Assembly (NCBI RefSeq): GCF_000429025.1
Contig: NZ_KE386839.1
Location: forward strand, 1-64,000
Reading direction: 5' to 3'
Length of the DNA stretch: 64,000 nt
Source of the DNA: Actinospineispora spinosispora DSM 44797
GTDB lineage: Bacteria; Actinomycetota; Actinomycetes; Mycobacteriales; Pseudonocardiaceae
Positions 17,672 through 29,048 of the stretch are shown here, one piece after another; position 1 is the first letter of the stretch, and the number at the start of each line of letters is the position of its first letter. The notes under the pieces were generated by a model that saw only the letters and a list, made by a program, of their open reading frames with translations, was not told where the DNA came from and ran no database searches. The position numbers and the translations under genes are program-made.

Positions 17672-18175
17672 GTGACTTCCCGAGTGCTCCTGCTCAATGC
17701 CACATTTGAGCCGCTCGCGGTCGTCACCGCGAAGCGCGCCGTACTGCTGATGCTCAGTGGCAAGGCCGAGCTGGTCCAGGCGGCGCTGGAAGGTGGCGCC
17801 TTCCACTCCGAGAACCTGACGATCACCGCGCCGTCGGTGATGCGGCTGTCGCGCTACGTGCGCGTGCCGTACCGGCCGAGTGTGCCCATGACCCGCGCCG
17901 GTGTCCTGCGCCGCGACAGCCGCACGTGTGCCTACTGCGGCAAACGGGCCGACACGATCGACCATGTGGTGCCCCGCAGCCGAGGCGGCGCGCACAGCTG
18001 GGAGAACTGTGTGGCGGCGTGCCGGGCCTGCAACTCACGCAAGGCCGACAAGCTGCTGTCCGAGCTCGGCTGGGTGATGCAGGTGATCCCCGGCCCGCCT
18101 CGCAGGGGCCAGGGCGGGGTCCTGGTCCTGACGGTCGAACCCCACCCCACCTGGCAGCCCTGGCTCGCCGCCTGA
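17672..18175 (+). CDS. HNH endonuclease family protein
   Basis: 167 residues. The N-terminal part (VLLLNATFEPLAVVTAKRAV) is typical of a widespread actinobacterial HNH family. The HNH core follows: CAYCGKRADTIDHVVPRSRGG, WENCVAACRACNSRKADK, with two CxxC zinc knuckles and the catalytic DH pair. No restriction partner is adjacent, so a role in DNA repair or processing is possible but unproven. GTG start at 17672 after GGGGGGCCACG; an in-frame start at 17591 gives an Arg-rich extension unlike the family. Positional match to Rv2469c. Confidence 0.88.
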   Translation: MTSRVLLLNATFEPLAVVTAKRAVLLMLSGKAELVQAALEGGAFHSENLTITAPSVMRLSRYVRVPYRPSVPMTRAGVLRRDSRTCAYCGKRADTIDHVVPRSRGGAHSWENCVAACRACNSRKADKLLSELGWVMQVIPGPPRRGQGGVLVLTVEPHPTWQPWLAA

Positions 18176-18185
18176 GCTCGTTCTT

Positions 18186-18398
18186 TTGGGCCTGTTTCGC
18201 GCGCGCTGTTTTTCTGTGACCACCCCGGCTCGCGTAAACGCTCGGTGGGGTACTCCCAGAAAAAAAGGCTCCGGGACTCGCCCGGGCGCGCGCTTGTGGG
18301 CACCGTGGGAGCCGCCCTGGCAGCTGGGCGATGTGGTCGCTGACATTCACTGCCCGGCCTTCGCCGGAACTCCTTCGGAGACTCGCGGAGCCAACTTG
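18186..18398 (+). repeat. 213-bp dispersed element, copy 1
   Basis: Aligns without gaps to 39091-39303. The first 114 bp differ at 3 positions, a 42-bp middle block is strongly diverged, and the last 57 bp are identical. It starts TTGGGCCTGTTTCGCGCGC and ends CGCGGAGCCAACTTG. The plus strand is open throughout from a TTG and encodes about 71 shared codons, but no ribosome-binding site is visible. It begins 10 bp after the HNH stop codon. The stretch from here to the histidine kinase (18399-18644) contains only the inverted repeat described below. Confidence 0.9.
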
Positions 18399-18550
18399 GC
18401 CCTTGCCGGGTTGACGCGGCCGGACTAGGGCAGACACTGGTCGGCCAGCGCGGGCACTGGGCTTCTGCCTGCGGAAACGCGCCGAAGAGTTAACCGCCGT
18501 GAACAGTATGACCACAATCGACGACCCGTCAGCGGTGTTGTTATAGCGTT

Positions 18551-18567
18551 GCTATAGTTGCTATAGC
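18551..18567. promoter_or_regulatory. Perfect inverted repeat, candidate operator upstream of histidine kinase
   Basis: GCTATAG-TTG-CTATAGC, perfect 7-bp arms, with a related half-site GTTATAGC just upstream at 18540-18547. It contains a TATAGT -10-like hexamer, so a bound protein could block transcription of the two-component genes (inference). Confidence 0.45.
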
Positions 18568-18644
18568 ACCAAGGCCGTGCGGGTGGCACGTGGTGGAGCG
18601 TCATCGCCCGCGCGACCGGTCCTTTCGAGAGTGGGAGCGTCGGT

Positions 18645-19784
18645 ATGGGCACGGTTCAGACCGCGATGTCCGGCGGGGCACAGTGCTCGTGGGCGATCCT
18701 GACCGCCGCCGCCGTGTCGATGACAGTCGCGTTCGCCTATCTGGTCGGACGGTTGGGCGACGACCGGCGATGGAGCTGGATCAGTGCGGTCGCGGCGCTC
18801 CACGGTGTGCTCATGCTGGCCTGCGAGGTGCCTGCCGTGACCGGTGTCTCCGCACTGATCAGTGGTGTCGTCCTGTTGCGCACCGGATGGTGGAGCTCCG
18901 CGCTTCGGTCCGCCGCGGTGGGCGCGATGGTGGTGGGGCTCGCGCACGGTGTCGAGGCATTGTCGACCGGTGCCGGCCACAACGTTCCCGCCTGTGCGTC
19001 GCTGGGCGGCGTCCTGCTGGTGCTGTCGGGCGTACTTCAGCGGATGCGAAGCTCGATGAGAGCGGTCGACACGGAGCGCGAAGAACTCGAGCTCGCCCGG
19101 CTGACCGCACGACGCACAGCGGAACGCGATCACGAGGTGCGCAACGCCGTCGCCGGTCTGGCCGGAGCCGCGCACGTGCTCGGTGGCAGGCGCGGCGCCG
19201 ACGACCGCGCCGAGGCCGCTCTGCTGGCCAGCGCGATGACGTCCGAGCTGGCGCGGGTCACGACCCTGCTCGAAGGGACGCTTCGCCACCGTGTTCCGGG
19301 TGGGGCACCGCTGGCCTACCGGGTCCGGCCGGTGTTGCGGCGCCAGATCGCCCTGCGGCGATCGGCCGGCATGGACATCAAACTCAAGACCGACCTCGGG
19401 CTCGGTGCGTTCGGCCGGCCGGCCGTGCTCACCCAGGTGCTCGCCAACCTGCTGGCCAACTGCGCGACACACGCTCCGGGCAGCCCGGTGCTGATCGAGG
19501 CCCGCCGCAAGGGTGACGTCGTGTGCATCAAGGTCTCCGATGACGGCCCGGGAGTTGCGGTACTGCCTGGCCAGGACGTGTTCGGCTCCGGCGTACGCGG
19601 CGAAGGCTCAGCGGGGCAGGGACTCGGACTGCACATCAGCCGGCAGCTGATCGAGACCGACGGTGGCGGCATCTCGATCCGGCCCAGATCCGTGTCCCGT
19701 CCCGGGTGCACCGTCGAGATTCAACTGTCCGCTTCCAGCCACCAGGAACTGCCCGTCCCGGCTCCCGTGAGGAGAGCATCATGA
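18645..19784 (+). CDS. Membrane-bound sensor histidine kinase
   Basis: 379 residues. About five hydrophobic helices within residues 15-135, no large extracytoplasmic loop and no HAMP or PAS domain, so the signal is probably sensed in the membrane. A short coiled linker leads to the phosphoacceptor ERDHEVRNAVAGLAGA (His about 166), then the HATPase with N box LANLLANCATHAPG, G1 DDGPGV and G2 GQGLGLHISRQL. ATG start after GGGAG. The stop overlaps the start of the response regulator (ATGA), so the pair is coupled. An inverted repeat lies about 80 bp upstream. Confidence 0.9.
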   Translation: MGTVQTAMSGGAQCSWAILTAAAVSMTVAFAYLVGRLGDDRRWSWISAVAALHGVLMLACEVPAVTGVSALISGVVLLRTGWWSSALRSAAVGAMVVGLAHGVEALSTGAGHNVPACASLGGVLLVLSGVLQRMRSSMRAVDTEREELELARLTARRTAERDHEVRNAVAGLAGAAHVLGGRRGADDRAEAALLASAMTSELARVTTLLEGTLRHRVPGGAPLAYRVRPVLRRQIALRRSAGMDIKLKTDLGLGAFGRPAVLTQVLANLLANCATHAPGSPVLIEARRKGDVVCIKVSDDGPGVAVLPGQDVFGSGVRGEGSAGQGLGLHISRQLIETDGGGISIRPRSVSRPGCTVEIQLSASSHQELPVPAPVRRAS

Positions 19785-20485
19785 AGCACTACCTCGGTAC
19801 CACCCTGGCCGCCCCGAAGGTCGAGCTCTCGGACTACCCCGTGGTCATCGTCGACGACCACCAGCTGTTCAGCACCTCGCTGCGGCTCGCGCTCGGCGGG
19901 CGAGGCTTCGCGGCTAGCGAGCTCCCGGTCGCCGAACTGCCCGAGCTGCTCGGCCGCCCGTGCCCGACGACGTCCGGTCTGGTGGTACTCGATCTCGACC
20001 TCGGCAGGGACGAACGCGGTGGCCGGATCGGCGGCGCCGACCAGGTGGCGCGACTGCGCGAACAGGGCTGGCTGGTGCTCATCGTGAGCGGCAGCACCGA
20101 TGAGCTGGAGCTGGCGAAAGCCATCGCGGCCGGAGCGACCGGTTGGCTTCCCAAGTCGGGCTCGTTCGAGGCACTGCTCGACGCGGTCGCCACGGCGGCT
20201 CAGGGTTCCCCGCTGATGACCGAGACGGAGCGGAGCCGCTGGGCGGCGACGCACCGGGATCATCAGGAACAGGTCCGTGAGGTGTCGCGCAGGCTGGCGA
20301 GGCTCAGCCGCCGCGAACAGGAAGTACTCAAGCTGCTCAGCGAAGGCCAGCGGGCCTCCGCGATCGCGGCGCGGTTCGTCGTGTCCATGCCCACCATCCG
20401 GACCCAGATCCGGTCGCTGCTGGCGAAGCTCGAGGTCACCTCACAGCTCGAGGCGGTCGCGCTGGTGCGCGGGAGCAGCCTCTGA
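19781..20485 (+). CDS. LuxR/NarL-family response regulator
   Basis: 234 residues. Receiver domain at 18-140: acidic pair VIVDDHQLF, phosphoacceptor in VVLDLDLG, switch residue in IVSGSTDE, Lys in LPKSGSF. LuxR-type helix-turn-helix at about 172-230: LSRREQEVLKLLSEGQ, then IAARFVVSMPTIRTQIRSLL. Should be phosphorylated by the adjacent kinase and bind DNA. The ATG at 19781 overlaps the kinase stop and follows GTGAGGAGAG; an in-frame start at 19706 lies inside the kinase gene. Convergent with the PL8 lyase gene 53 bp away, so that gene is a possible but unproven target. Confidence 0.9.
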   Translation: MKHYLGTTLAAPKVELSDYPVVIVDDHQLFSTSLRLALGGRGFAASELPVAELPELLGRPCPTTSGLVVLDLDLGRDERGGRIGGADQVARLREQGWLVLIVSGSTDELELAKAIAAGATGWLPKSGSFEALLDAVATAAQGSPLMTETERSRWAATHRDHQEQVREVSRRLARLSRREQEVLKLLSEGQRASAIAARFVVSMPTIRTQIRSLLAKLEVTSQLEAVALVRGSSL

Positions 20486-20538
20486 CCGGGTGTGCCGACA
20501 AGCCCGACTCGGTGTGCGCAGAGCCCCGACTCGCGGGT

Positions 20539-22962
20539 TCACCGGGCGAGCAGGGCGGTGTGGGTGGCGCCCCGGGAGTTCGTGACGTCGACGTCCAGGG
20601 TGAGTGCGGCGCCGGTGGAGACCTGGGTGACCCCGGGGTCCGAACCGGACGCCAGACGTCGGCCGGGTGCTCTCAGCGTGATCCGGAGGGTGCGCTGCTG
20701 CTGGGTCGGGTCCGACACGGTGAGCGAGTCGCGGCCCGCGATGACAGCGCACGGCCCCGACGTGGTGAGCGGGCCCGCTGTCGCGGCGGCAAAGAACAGA
20801 GCCGCGGTGGTGTCCTCGTCGAGCGCGACGGCCTGGACCTCCGGGGTGTTGCTCAGTACTCGCCACCGCGCCCACGCGTCGCGGGCCTGGTCGGGTGACG
20901 CACCCGGCAGCACGGCGTACGCGTAGCTCGCATTCACCGGCCGGACGCCGTGGTCCAGCCAGATCTGCTGGTAGCGGCGCGTGTACGGGATATCGGTGCC
21001 GTGGGTGTTCGCCCCGGTGTCGACGTCGCGCCAGGTGCCGGTGCGGTCCTCGACCCGCGCCGCGACCGGTGGTGCGCCGGCATGGTCGAGCAGGCTGTAT
21101 CCCGCGACCCCCTCCAGGTGCAGCCAGCTCTGCCGGCCGGGAAGCATCGACGCTCGGCCCGGTGTCTGGTTCAACGGCTGCCCGCTCACCGTGAGCGCCG
21201 CCGTCCCGCCTTCACCCAGATTGCGGCTCTCGAGCGTCGTGCGCACCCGCGCGCCGGACGTGTCGGTGATGCCCGCGCCCAGGCACAGGACGGCGTCCGG
21301 GGTGAAGAACCAGGCCTTTCTGGCCGACAGGGTGCCGTCCTGGCTGACGAAGTCCAGCCCGTGTGCTCCGTGACCGTCGTCGAAACGCACACCGCCGGCG
21401 AACGTCCGGCCCGTCCCCGGTGGCGGGTTGCCGACCAACGGGGGAGGCGCGCTGTCCTTCTCCGTCGTCCCCGGGACGAGAGTGGCGTCCATCGTGGGCC
21501 AGTAGGCGTCGCTGTAGTGACTCTGCTGGCCGGGCAGGAACAGGTAGAGCGCGCCGTCACCGACATACCAGCCGTGCAGGTTCTGGCCGTTGATCGACTC
21601 GTACCGGCAGATGCGGGTCGAGCTCAGCCCCAGTGACGCGGACCACCCGGTCTGCCGGTGCACCATCCGGTCCATCTGCGGAAAGACGCGGTGCTCGGCC
21701 GGTGCACCCGCTGGTGGTGGCGCATCCGCCAGCAGCTGCTCGGCGTACTCGACGTCGGCGACCCCGACCGGCGCCAGGCCTCCGGAGAACCTGCCGAGGT
21801 CGGTCACCGCGAGGTACGGGGCCCAGCTGCCCTCGGTGATCCATCGAGCGGCGAGCCCGGCGAGCCGGGAGCGATGCGGCTCCGGCGCGGAGCGGGCCAG
21901 CAGCACCGTGGCGGCGGTCAGCTGGTGGCCGGCGTCGTGCCCGGTCTCGCCCTGACGGGACAGCATCCGCCCACGCACCGGCTCCATGATCGAACCGGCG
22001 ACCACGAACGGGGCGAACACGTCGGGCACCGCCTGGTAGAACCGTGCCCGCAGCGCGGCGGGCAGCGCGGCCGAGGTGTTCTCGGTGACCGCGATCAGCC
22101 CGGCGACGGCGCTGAGCAGGACCAGCCCGTAGTGGCCCGAGTAGGGCACGACGTCGTGTTGGAGGAACGAGCCGTCGGTGCGGAACCCGTCGCCGCTCGT
22201 GACCCGCGCCGAGAGGTCGGCCGCGCCACGCCCCACGACATCGGTCACCGCGTCCACGCCCGCCGCGACGCGCGCGGGGTCGCCGATCAACGCACCGGAG
22301 ACCACGGTGATCAGCGCCTTGTCGGCACGGTTGGCCCCGGTCTCGATCACCCCGTTGCCCACCGTGCGACGGTTCGGGTCGGCGACGAAGCGCAGGACCG
22401 GGCGCAGCAGCCGACGGCGATCCTCGACCGGCAGCCGGTCGCCGAGTGCGGCGACGGACTGCAGCAACCAGTACGGCACGCCGATCTCGTAGACGTACCA
22501 GTTGCCCAGCTCCTGAGTGTTCTCGTTGTACTGGGTGCGGTAGAGCGTCTCCAGCGCCGTGCGGATGCGCCGTGCCTGGTCCGGACGTCGGGACAGCGCC
22601 GATCCGGGTGTCGCCCAGCTGACCGCGATGGTGCGCAGCCGGTAGTACATGAGCGGGAAGTGGGTGCTGCCCGGGCCGCTCGGCAGGTCGGGCCACAGCT
22701 GATCGGCTGTGAGGTTCATCGCGGCGTCGTACTCGACGGCGACGGCGTCGAGGGACGCAACCGCGCGATCCCGATCCGGCGACCGCCGATCGAGCCCGAT
22801 CTGCAACTCGCGGTAGGCCGCCACGATCCGGTCGAAGTCGTCGGCCGTGGCCGGTCCGCTCCTGCCCCCAGCATCTGGCGAACCGCAGGCGACCAGGCCT
22901 GATGCCCCGATCACCCCGAGAACCGCACCGAGTCGCAACGTGTCACGCCGGCTGATCAACAC
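20539..22962 (-). CDS. Secreted polysaccharide lyase family 8 (hyaluronate/chondroitin/xanthan lyase type)
   Basis: About 807 residues. Twin-arginine signal SRRDTLRLG at residues 4-12, then a hydrophobic stretch and a lipobox-like LVACG (Cys about 26), so a Tat-exported lipoprotein is likely. The alpha-toroid domain carries the PL8 catalytic set: Asn in ETGANRADKA, and His and Tyr in FLQHDVVPYSGHYG. Beta-sandwich domains follow. Cleaves uronic-acid polysaccharides by beta-elimination; the substrate is not decidable from motifs. Start chosen at the GTG 22962 just before the RR signal; an upstream TTG at 22992 is possible. Confidence 0.88.
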   Translation of the reverse strand: MLISRRDTLRLGAVLGVIGASGLVACGSPDAGGRSGPATADDFDRIVAAYRELQIGLDRRSPDRDRAVASLDAVAVEYDAAMNLTADQLWPDLPSGPGSTHFPLMYYRLRTIAVSWATPGSALSRRPDQARRIRTALETLYRTQYNENTQELGNWYVYEIGVPYWLLQSVAALGDRLPVEDRRRLLRPVLRFVADPNRRTVGNGVIETGANRADKALITVVSGALIGDPARVAAGVDAVTDVVGRGAADLSARVTSGDGFRTDGSFLQHDVVPYSGHYGLVLLSAVAGLIAVTENTSAALPAALRARFYQAVPDVFAPFVVAGSIMEPVRGRMLSRQGETGHDAGHQLTAATVLLARSAPEPHRSRLAGLAARWITEGSWAPYLAVTDLGRFSGGLAPVGVADVEYAEQLLADAPPPAGAPAEHRVFPQMDRMVHRQTGWSASLGLSSTRICRYESINGQNLHGWYVGDGALYLFLPGQQSHYSDAYWPTMDATLVPGTTEKDSAPPPLVGNPPPGTGRTFAGGVRFDDGHGAHGLDFVSQDGTLSARKAWFFTPDAVLCLGAGITDTSGARVRTTLESRNLGEGGTAALTVSGQPLNQTPGRASMLPGRQSWLHLEGVAGYSLLDHAGAPPVAARVEDRTGTWRDVDTGANTHGTDIPYTRRYQQIWLDHGVRPVNASYAYAVLPGASPDQARDAWARWRVLSNTPEVQAVALDEDTTAALFFAAATAGPLTTSGPCAVIAGRDSLTVSDPTQQQRTLRITLRAPGRRLASGSDPGVTQVSTGAALTLDVDVTNSRGATHTALLAR

Positions 22963-23064
22963 CGGCCAGACAGTAGCGGCTCCGTGACGCAACTCATAGG
23001 TGTACTTCTGTCCGTGATTTGCCAGGCCGGTGTGCCCGTAAGTGGGTCGCAGCTACTACTGTGC

Positions 23065-23307
23065 GTGGCTGTGAGCATCCTGCAGACCGTGCTGCTCTAT
23101 GTCGGCGTGCCGCTGGCGATCTACCTGGTGATCGCCCTGCTGTCGGCCCGTAAGGGGCTGACCCGCAAAACGCGCTACCGGCCTGGTGAGCAGTGGAACT
23201 ACCCACCGGTGTGGTGGACGGCCAACCCGACCGGCGCCGCCCTCCCCGAGACCGCCGAGCACGTTCAGGTGGGAACCGAACGAGGAGGCGCACATGGCGA
23301 CTGGTGA
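23065..23307 (+). CDS. Small single-pass membrane protein
   Basis: About 80 residues. One strong membrane helix at residues 4-30 (ILQTVLLYVGVPLAIYLVIALL), then a basic stretch (SARKGLTRKTRYR) and a soluble tail with WNYPPVWW. GTG start at 23065, with GTG 23071 also possible; the reading frame also extends to 22984. It overlaps the next gene by 14 bp, which suggests co-expression with the DUF5130 protein. Function unknown; the gene probably corresponds to a small unnamed gene beside Rv2468c. Confidence 0.7.
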   Translation: MAVSILQTVLLYVGVPLAIYLVIALLSARKGLTRKTRYRPGEQWNYPPVWWTANPTGAALPETAEHVQVGTERGGAHGDW

Positions 23308-23785
23308 GCTCGCGCATTCCCGGCACGACGGTGCCCAGGAGAAAGACCTGCCGCCCGGCTCGGTCGTGACGCCCTCCGGCCGGGTCTCCGGTGCCGCCGA
23401 CGTCGGCCTGGAACCGGCACCGGGTGGACCGTTCAGTCCCGCGCAGCTGTCCCGGCTGGACGAGGCGCTCACGATCGTCAGCCGGCACACGAAGCTGCGC
23501 TTCTCGATCTACCTCGGCGAGCTGGGCAACGACTCGCACGCCGGCGCACAGGCACTGCACGACCAGCTCGGCAAGGCCGCGACCGACTCGGTGCTGATCG
23601 CCGTGGACCCCGGGCAGCGCAAGGTCGACATCGTGACCGGGCCCGACGCCCGCGTCCGGCTGCCCGATCGTGGCTGCAAGCTCGCGGTCATGAACATGGT
23701 CGCCTCCTTCAAGGAGGGTGACCTGCTCGGCGGGCTGCTCTCCGGTCTGCGCATGCTGTCCGACCAGGCGGGTGGCCCGCAGTAA
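23294..23785 (+). CDS. DUF5130 (TPM-like) domain protein
   Basis: 163 residues. From about residue 55 the sequence FSPAQLSRLDEALTIVSRHTKLRFSIYL.GELG resembles the TPM-like fold, with TDSVLIAVDPGQRKVDIVTGP and RLPDRGCKLAVMNM following. No signal peptide. The ATG at 23294 has GAGGAGG 5 nt upstream, so the in-frame ATG at 23186 is not used. Positional match to mycobacterial Rv2468c, next to pepN. Role unknown. Confidence 0.82.
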   Translation: MATGELAHSRHDGAQEKDLPPGSVVTPSGRVSGAADVGLEPAPGGPFSPAQLSRLDEALTIVSRHTKLRFSIYLGELGNDSHAGAQALHDQLGKAATDSVLIAVDPGQRKVDIVTGPDARVRLPDRGCKLAVMNMVASFKEGDLLGGLLSGLRMLSDQAGGPQ

Positions 23786-23810
23786 CCGCGTCCTGACCGC
23801 ACAGCGACCG

Positions 23811-23840
23811 AGCCGGCCCTGATCCTTCATCGGGCCGGCT
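23811..23840. terminator. Hairpin terminator after the DUF5130 gene
   Basis: AGCCGGCCC(T)GAT / ATCGGGCCGGCT stem with loop CCTTC and one bulged base, 25 bp after the stop codon. The T-tract is poor (TTCGTCG), so it may work with the palindrome that follows. Confidence 0.65.
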
Positions 23841-23885
23841 TCGTCGTGTCCGGAGCGGCGCGCGGTTCGATCAGCTCAGGCAGGT

Positions 23886-23935
23886 GAGCCGTGAGTGTTG
23901 TGGGCTGCCATGGCAGCCCACAACACTCACGGCTC
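23886..23935. repeat. Perfect 50-bp palindrome, CGTGAGTGTT family
   Basis: Two exact 25-bp arms with no spacer, centred between 23910 and 23911. Tips GCCGTGAGTGTT, core GTGGGCTGCCA. It lies between the convergent DUF5130 gene and pepN, ending 4 bp before the pepN stop codon. It probably acts as a two-way terminator or RNA hairpin. Related palindromes are at 39334 and 52928. Confidence 0.93.
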
Positions 23936-23939
23936 GTGG

Positions 23940-26495
<2,556 letters not shown>

Positions 26496-26699
26496 AGGTC
26501 TCCTGTCGGGTTGAGCTGAATGGACATGGCGCGGCATCGTGCCACGTCGGCGTGTCGTGCACGCGATCAAACCACGAAGGCCGTGACATGGCAGACGAGT
26601 TCTCACCCGTGGGCGAGTTGGGTGGACTCGGAACATTCGGGTGCCGAGGCGTGTTGGCCTGGTTGAGGCCTCATCCGTCCGAGAAGGAGAACTAACGCG

Positions 26700-27317
26700 A
26701 TGACCAGCACCGCATCGACCACCGCAAAGGTCGACTTCTGGTTCGACCCGCTGTGCCCGTGGGCCTGGTTGACCTCACGGTGGATCCTGGAGGTCGAGAA
26801 GGTCCGCGACATCGACCTGAACTTCCACGTCATGAGCCTGTCCGTGCTCAACTCGGGCCGCGACATCCCGCAGCAGTACAAGGACCTCCTGGACAAGGGC
26901 TGGGGACCGGTACGAGTGTGCATCGCGGCCGCCAAGGAACACGGGGACGAGGTGCTCGCGCCGCTGTACACCGCGCTCGGCACCCGCATCCACAACGGCG
27001 GCAACAAGGACTTCGACGTCGTCATCAAGGAGGCGCTGGCCGAGCTGAACCTGCCGGCCTCACTGGCCGACGCCGCGCACACCACCGACCACGACGAGGA
27101 GCTGAAGGCCAGCCACCACGCGGGCATGGACCCGGTGGGCCTGGACGTGGGCACCCCGACCATCCACGTGGACGGTGTGGCGTTCTTCGGCCCGGTGATC
27201 TCCCGCGCCCCGTCGGGCGAGCAGGCGGGCGAGATCTTCGACGCCGCGCGCACCCTGGCGAACTACCCGCACTTCTTCGAGCTCAAGCGGACCCGCACCG
27301 AGGACCCCACCTTCTGA
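26700..27317 (+). CDS. DsbA-family mycothiol-dependent reductase (Rv2466c-type)
   Basis: 205 residues. Thioredoxin fold with DsbA insertion: FWFDPLCPWAWLTSRW at the N-terminus and the cis-Pro loop VGTPTIHV. In M. tuberculosis Rv2466c the active site is, from memory, Cys19-Pro-Trp-Cys22; here it is Cys19-Pro-Trp-Ala22, so the resolving Cys is missing while the nucleophile stays. A one-Cys mechanism with mycothiol is still possible. ATG preceded by GAGAAGGAGAAC. Divergent from pepN, as in mycobacteria. The region upstream to 26495 (about 200 bp) shows no other feature. Confidence 0.9.
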   Translation: MTSTASTTAKVDFWFDPLCPWAWLTSRWILEVEKVRDIDLNFHVMSLSVLNSGRDIPQQYKDLLDKGWGPVRVCIAAAKEHGDEVLAPLYTALGTRIHNGGNKDFDVVIKEALAELNLPASLADAAHTTDHDEELKASHHAGMDPVGLDVGTPTIHVDGVAFFGPVISRAPSGEQAGEIFDAARTLANYPHFFELKRTRTEDPTF

Positions 27318-27347
27318 GCCACCCGTCGCCTATGGCGTGAAGCAGAC

Positions 27348-27419
27348 GACTGTGCACACCTACGTGTTGCCTCGCACATGTCCGGACATGTGCGAGACAA
27401 CACCAAGGTGTGCATAGTC
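27348..27419. repeat. 72-bp palindrome, TCGCAnATGT family
   Basis: Inner 40 bp (27364-27403) is a nearly perfect palindrome centred at 27383/27384 with CTCGCACATGTCC meeting GGACATGTGCGAG. The outer arms GACTGTGCACACC and GGTGTGCATAGTC add about 15 bp each with one internal mismatch. It sits 30 bp after the reductase stop codon. Shares its TCGCAnATGT core with the palindrome at 63609. Confidence 0.9.
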
Positions 27420-27496
27420 GCGATCGTGGGGAGGGCGCTCCCAACGGTTGACGGGTGCGACCTCAGGCGGCTATGAGGTGATCATCGGCTAGGTAA

Positions 27497-27502
27497 TAGG
27501 CT
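27497..27502 (+). promoter_or_regulatory. Candidate -10 for leaderless kinase gene
   Basis: TAGGCT, 7 nt before the GTG at 27510, without a Shine-Dalgarno sequence. Confidence 0.45.
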
Positions 27503-27509
27503 ATGAAGC

Positions 27510-29048
27510 GTGACACTGACCGGTGACGCGAGCCCGCTTGTGCTCGCACAGCGCTACCGCGTGGGCGAGCGCATTGGCGCCGGTTCCATGGGTGCGGTTT
27601 GGCAGGCTACCGACGAGCTGCTGGGGCGGACCGTCGCGGTGAAGCAGCTGCTCCTGCAGCCAGGGGTGCCGGGTTTCGACGACCGCGGCTACCAGGAGGC
27701 CAAGCAGCGCATACTGCGCGAAGGGCGCCTGGCCGCGAGGCTGCAGCACGCGCACACGATCGCGGTGTTCGACGTGGTGCTGCACGAGGACTCTCCATGG
27801 CTGGTCATGGAGTACATGCCGTCCCGTACCTTCGGTGCGCTGCTGGACGAGGAAGGCCCGATCGACCCGCGCCGCGCGGCGAGCATCGGCAGCCAGATCG
27901 CCGACGGGCTCGCCGCCGCACACGGCGCGGGCATCGTGCACCGGGACATCAAGCCGGGCAACGTGCTGATCGGCCCCGACGGCAACGTCAAGATCACCGA
28001 CTTCGGCGTGTCCAGGGCAGCCGACGACGTGCAGATCACCCGCACCGGGATGATCGCCGGCACTCCCGCCTTCCTCGCGCCGGAGATCGCCAGGGGCCGT
28101 ACCCCCACGTCCGCCTCCGACGTGTTCGCACTGGGCTCCACGCTGTACGCGGCGGTCGAGGGCACCCCGCCCTTCGGCCTGGACGAAAACGCCTACGCCC
28201 TGCTGTACACAGTGGGGGAGGGCAAGGTGAAGCCGCCGGACAAGGCCGGTGAGCTCACCGAGCCACTGATGCGGATGCTGAGCAAGGACCCGGCGGACCG
28301 GCCGTCCGCCGCGACCGTGCGCGACGAGCTGGCCGCCCTCGCGGCGGGCAGGACGATCGGTACCCCGGGCACCATGCCGTCGGGACTTCCGCTCCCGCTC
28401 GTGAGCAGGCCGGCGGCCCAGACCGAACCTTCCTCGACGCCGGCCCACTCCGCGACGAAGGTCGACACCTCACCGCTGCCCATCCAGCGTCCGAGGGCTG
28501 CGCAGCAGGTCTCCGCCGCTCCGCCGGCCATGCCGTCCGGCGCGGCTGCTGCCCGGCCGGGTCGTCGGCAGCGTCCCTCCACCGTGGGCATCGTCCTGCT
28601 GATCGTGGTCCTCGTCATCGCCGGTGGTATCGCTCTGCTGGCGTACGGGATCGGATCGAGCGGGGGCTCGTCGGACGAGGCGTCGTCACGGCCGGGCGTC
28701 TCGGTGGCGCCGACCACGCCGGGTGCCGAGGCGGTCACCACCACCGATCCCGCGACGTTCATCAAGGCCTACTACCAGCTCGCGCCGGCCAACCCGACCG
28801 AAGCGTGGAAGCTGCTCAGCCCCCAGGCGCAGGCCCAGTCGAAGAGCTTCGCCGACTACCAGAGCTTCTACACCAGTCTCAAGACCGTGACGGTGGTGGA
28901 ACCGCCGACGGTGACCGGCACCAACGTTCGTGCCAGGCTCCGGTTCGACAAGAAGGATCTTTCCTGGAGCCGGGAGCTGTACGACTTCGTGCTGGCACGC
29001 AATCCGGACGGGACGTTCACGATGACGTCCTTCCAGCGGATCGCCTAG
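27510..29048 (+). CDS. Membrane-anchored Ser/Thr protein kinase (PknB-like)
   Basis: 512 residues. Kinase domain at about 15-275: Gly loop IGAGSMGAVW, VAIK-type Lys in VAVKQLLL, catalytic HRDIKPGNVLI, DFG in ITDFGVSRA, and activation segment ITRTGMIAGTPAFLAPE. A Pro/Ala-rich juxtamembrane linker leads to one helix near 359-381 (TVGIVLLIVVLVIAGGIALL). The roughly 110-residue outer part (FIKAYYQLAPANPTEAWKLLS) looks like an NTF2-type sensor domain and lacks PASTA repeats. GTG start is probably leaderless. The TAG stop lies inside the left tip of an inverted-repeat element. Confidence 0.9.
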   Translation: MTLTGDASPLVLAQRYRVGERIGAGSMGAVWQATDELLGRTVAVKQLLLQPGVPGFDDRGYQEAKQRILREGRLAARLQHAHTIAVFDVVLHEDSPWLVMEYMPSRTFGALLDEEGPIDPRRAASIGSQIADGLAAAHGAGIVHRDIKPGNVLIGPDGNVKITDFGVSRAADDVQITRTGMIAGTPAFLAPEIARGRTPTSASDVFALGSTLYAAVEGTPPFGLDENAYALLYTVGEGKVKPPDKAGELTEPLMRMLSKDPADRPSAATVRDELAALAAGRTIGTPGTMPSGLPLPLVSRPAAQTEPSSTPAHSATKVDTSPLPIQRPRAAQQVSAAPPAMPSGAAAARPGRRQRPSTVGIVLLIVVLVIAGGIALLAYGIGSSGGSSDEASSRPGVSVAPTTPGAEAVTTTDPATFIKAYYQLAPANPTEAWKLLSPQAQAQSKSFADYQSFYTSLKTVTVVEPPTVTGTNVRARLRFDKKDLSWSRELYDFVLARNPDGTFTMTSFQRIA

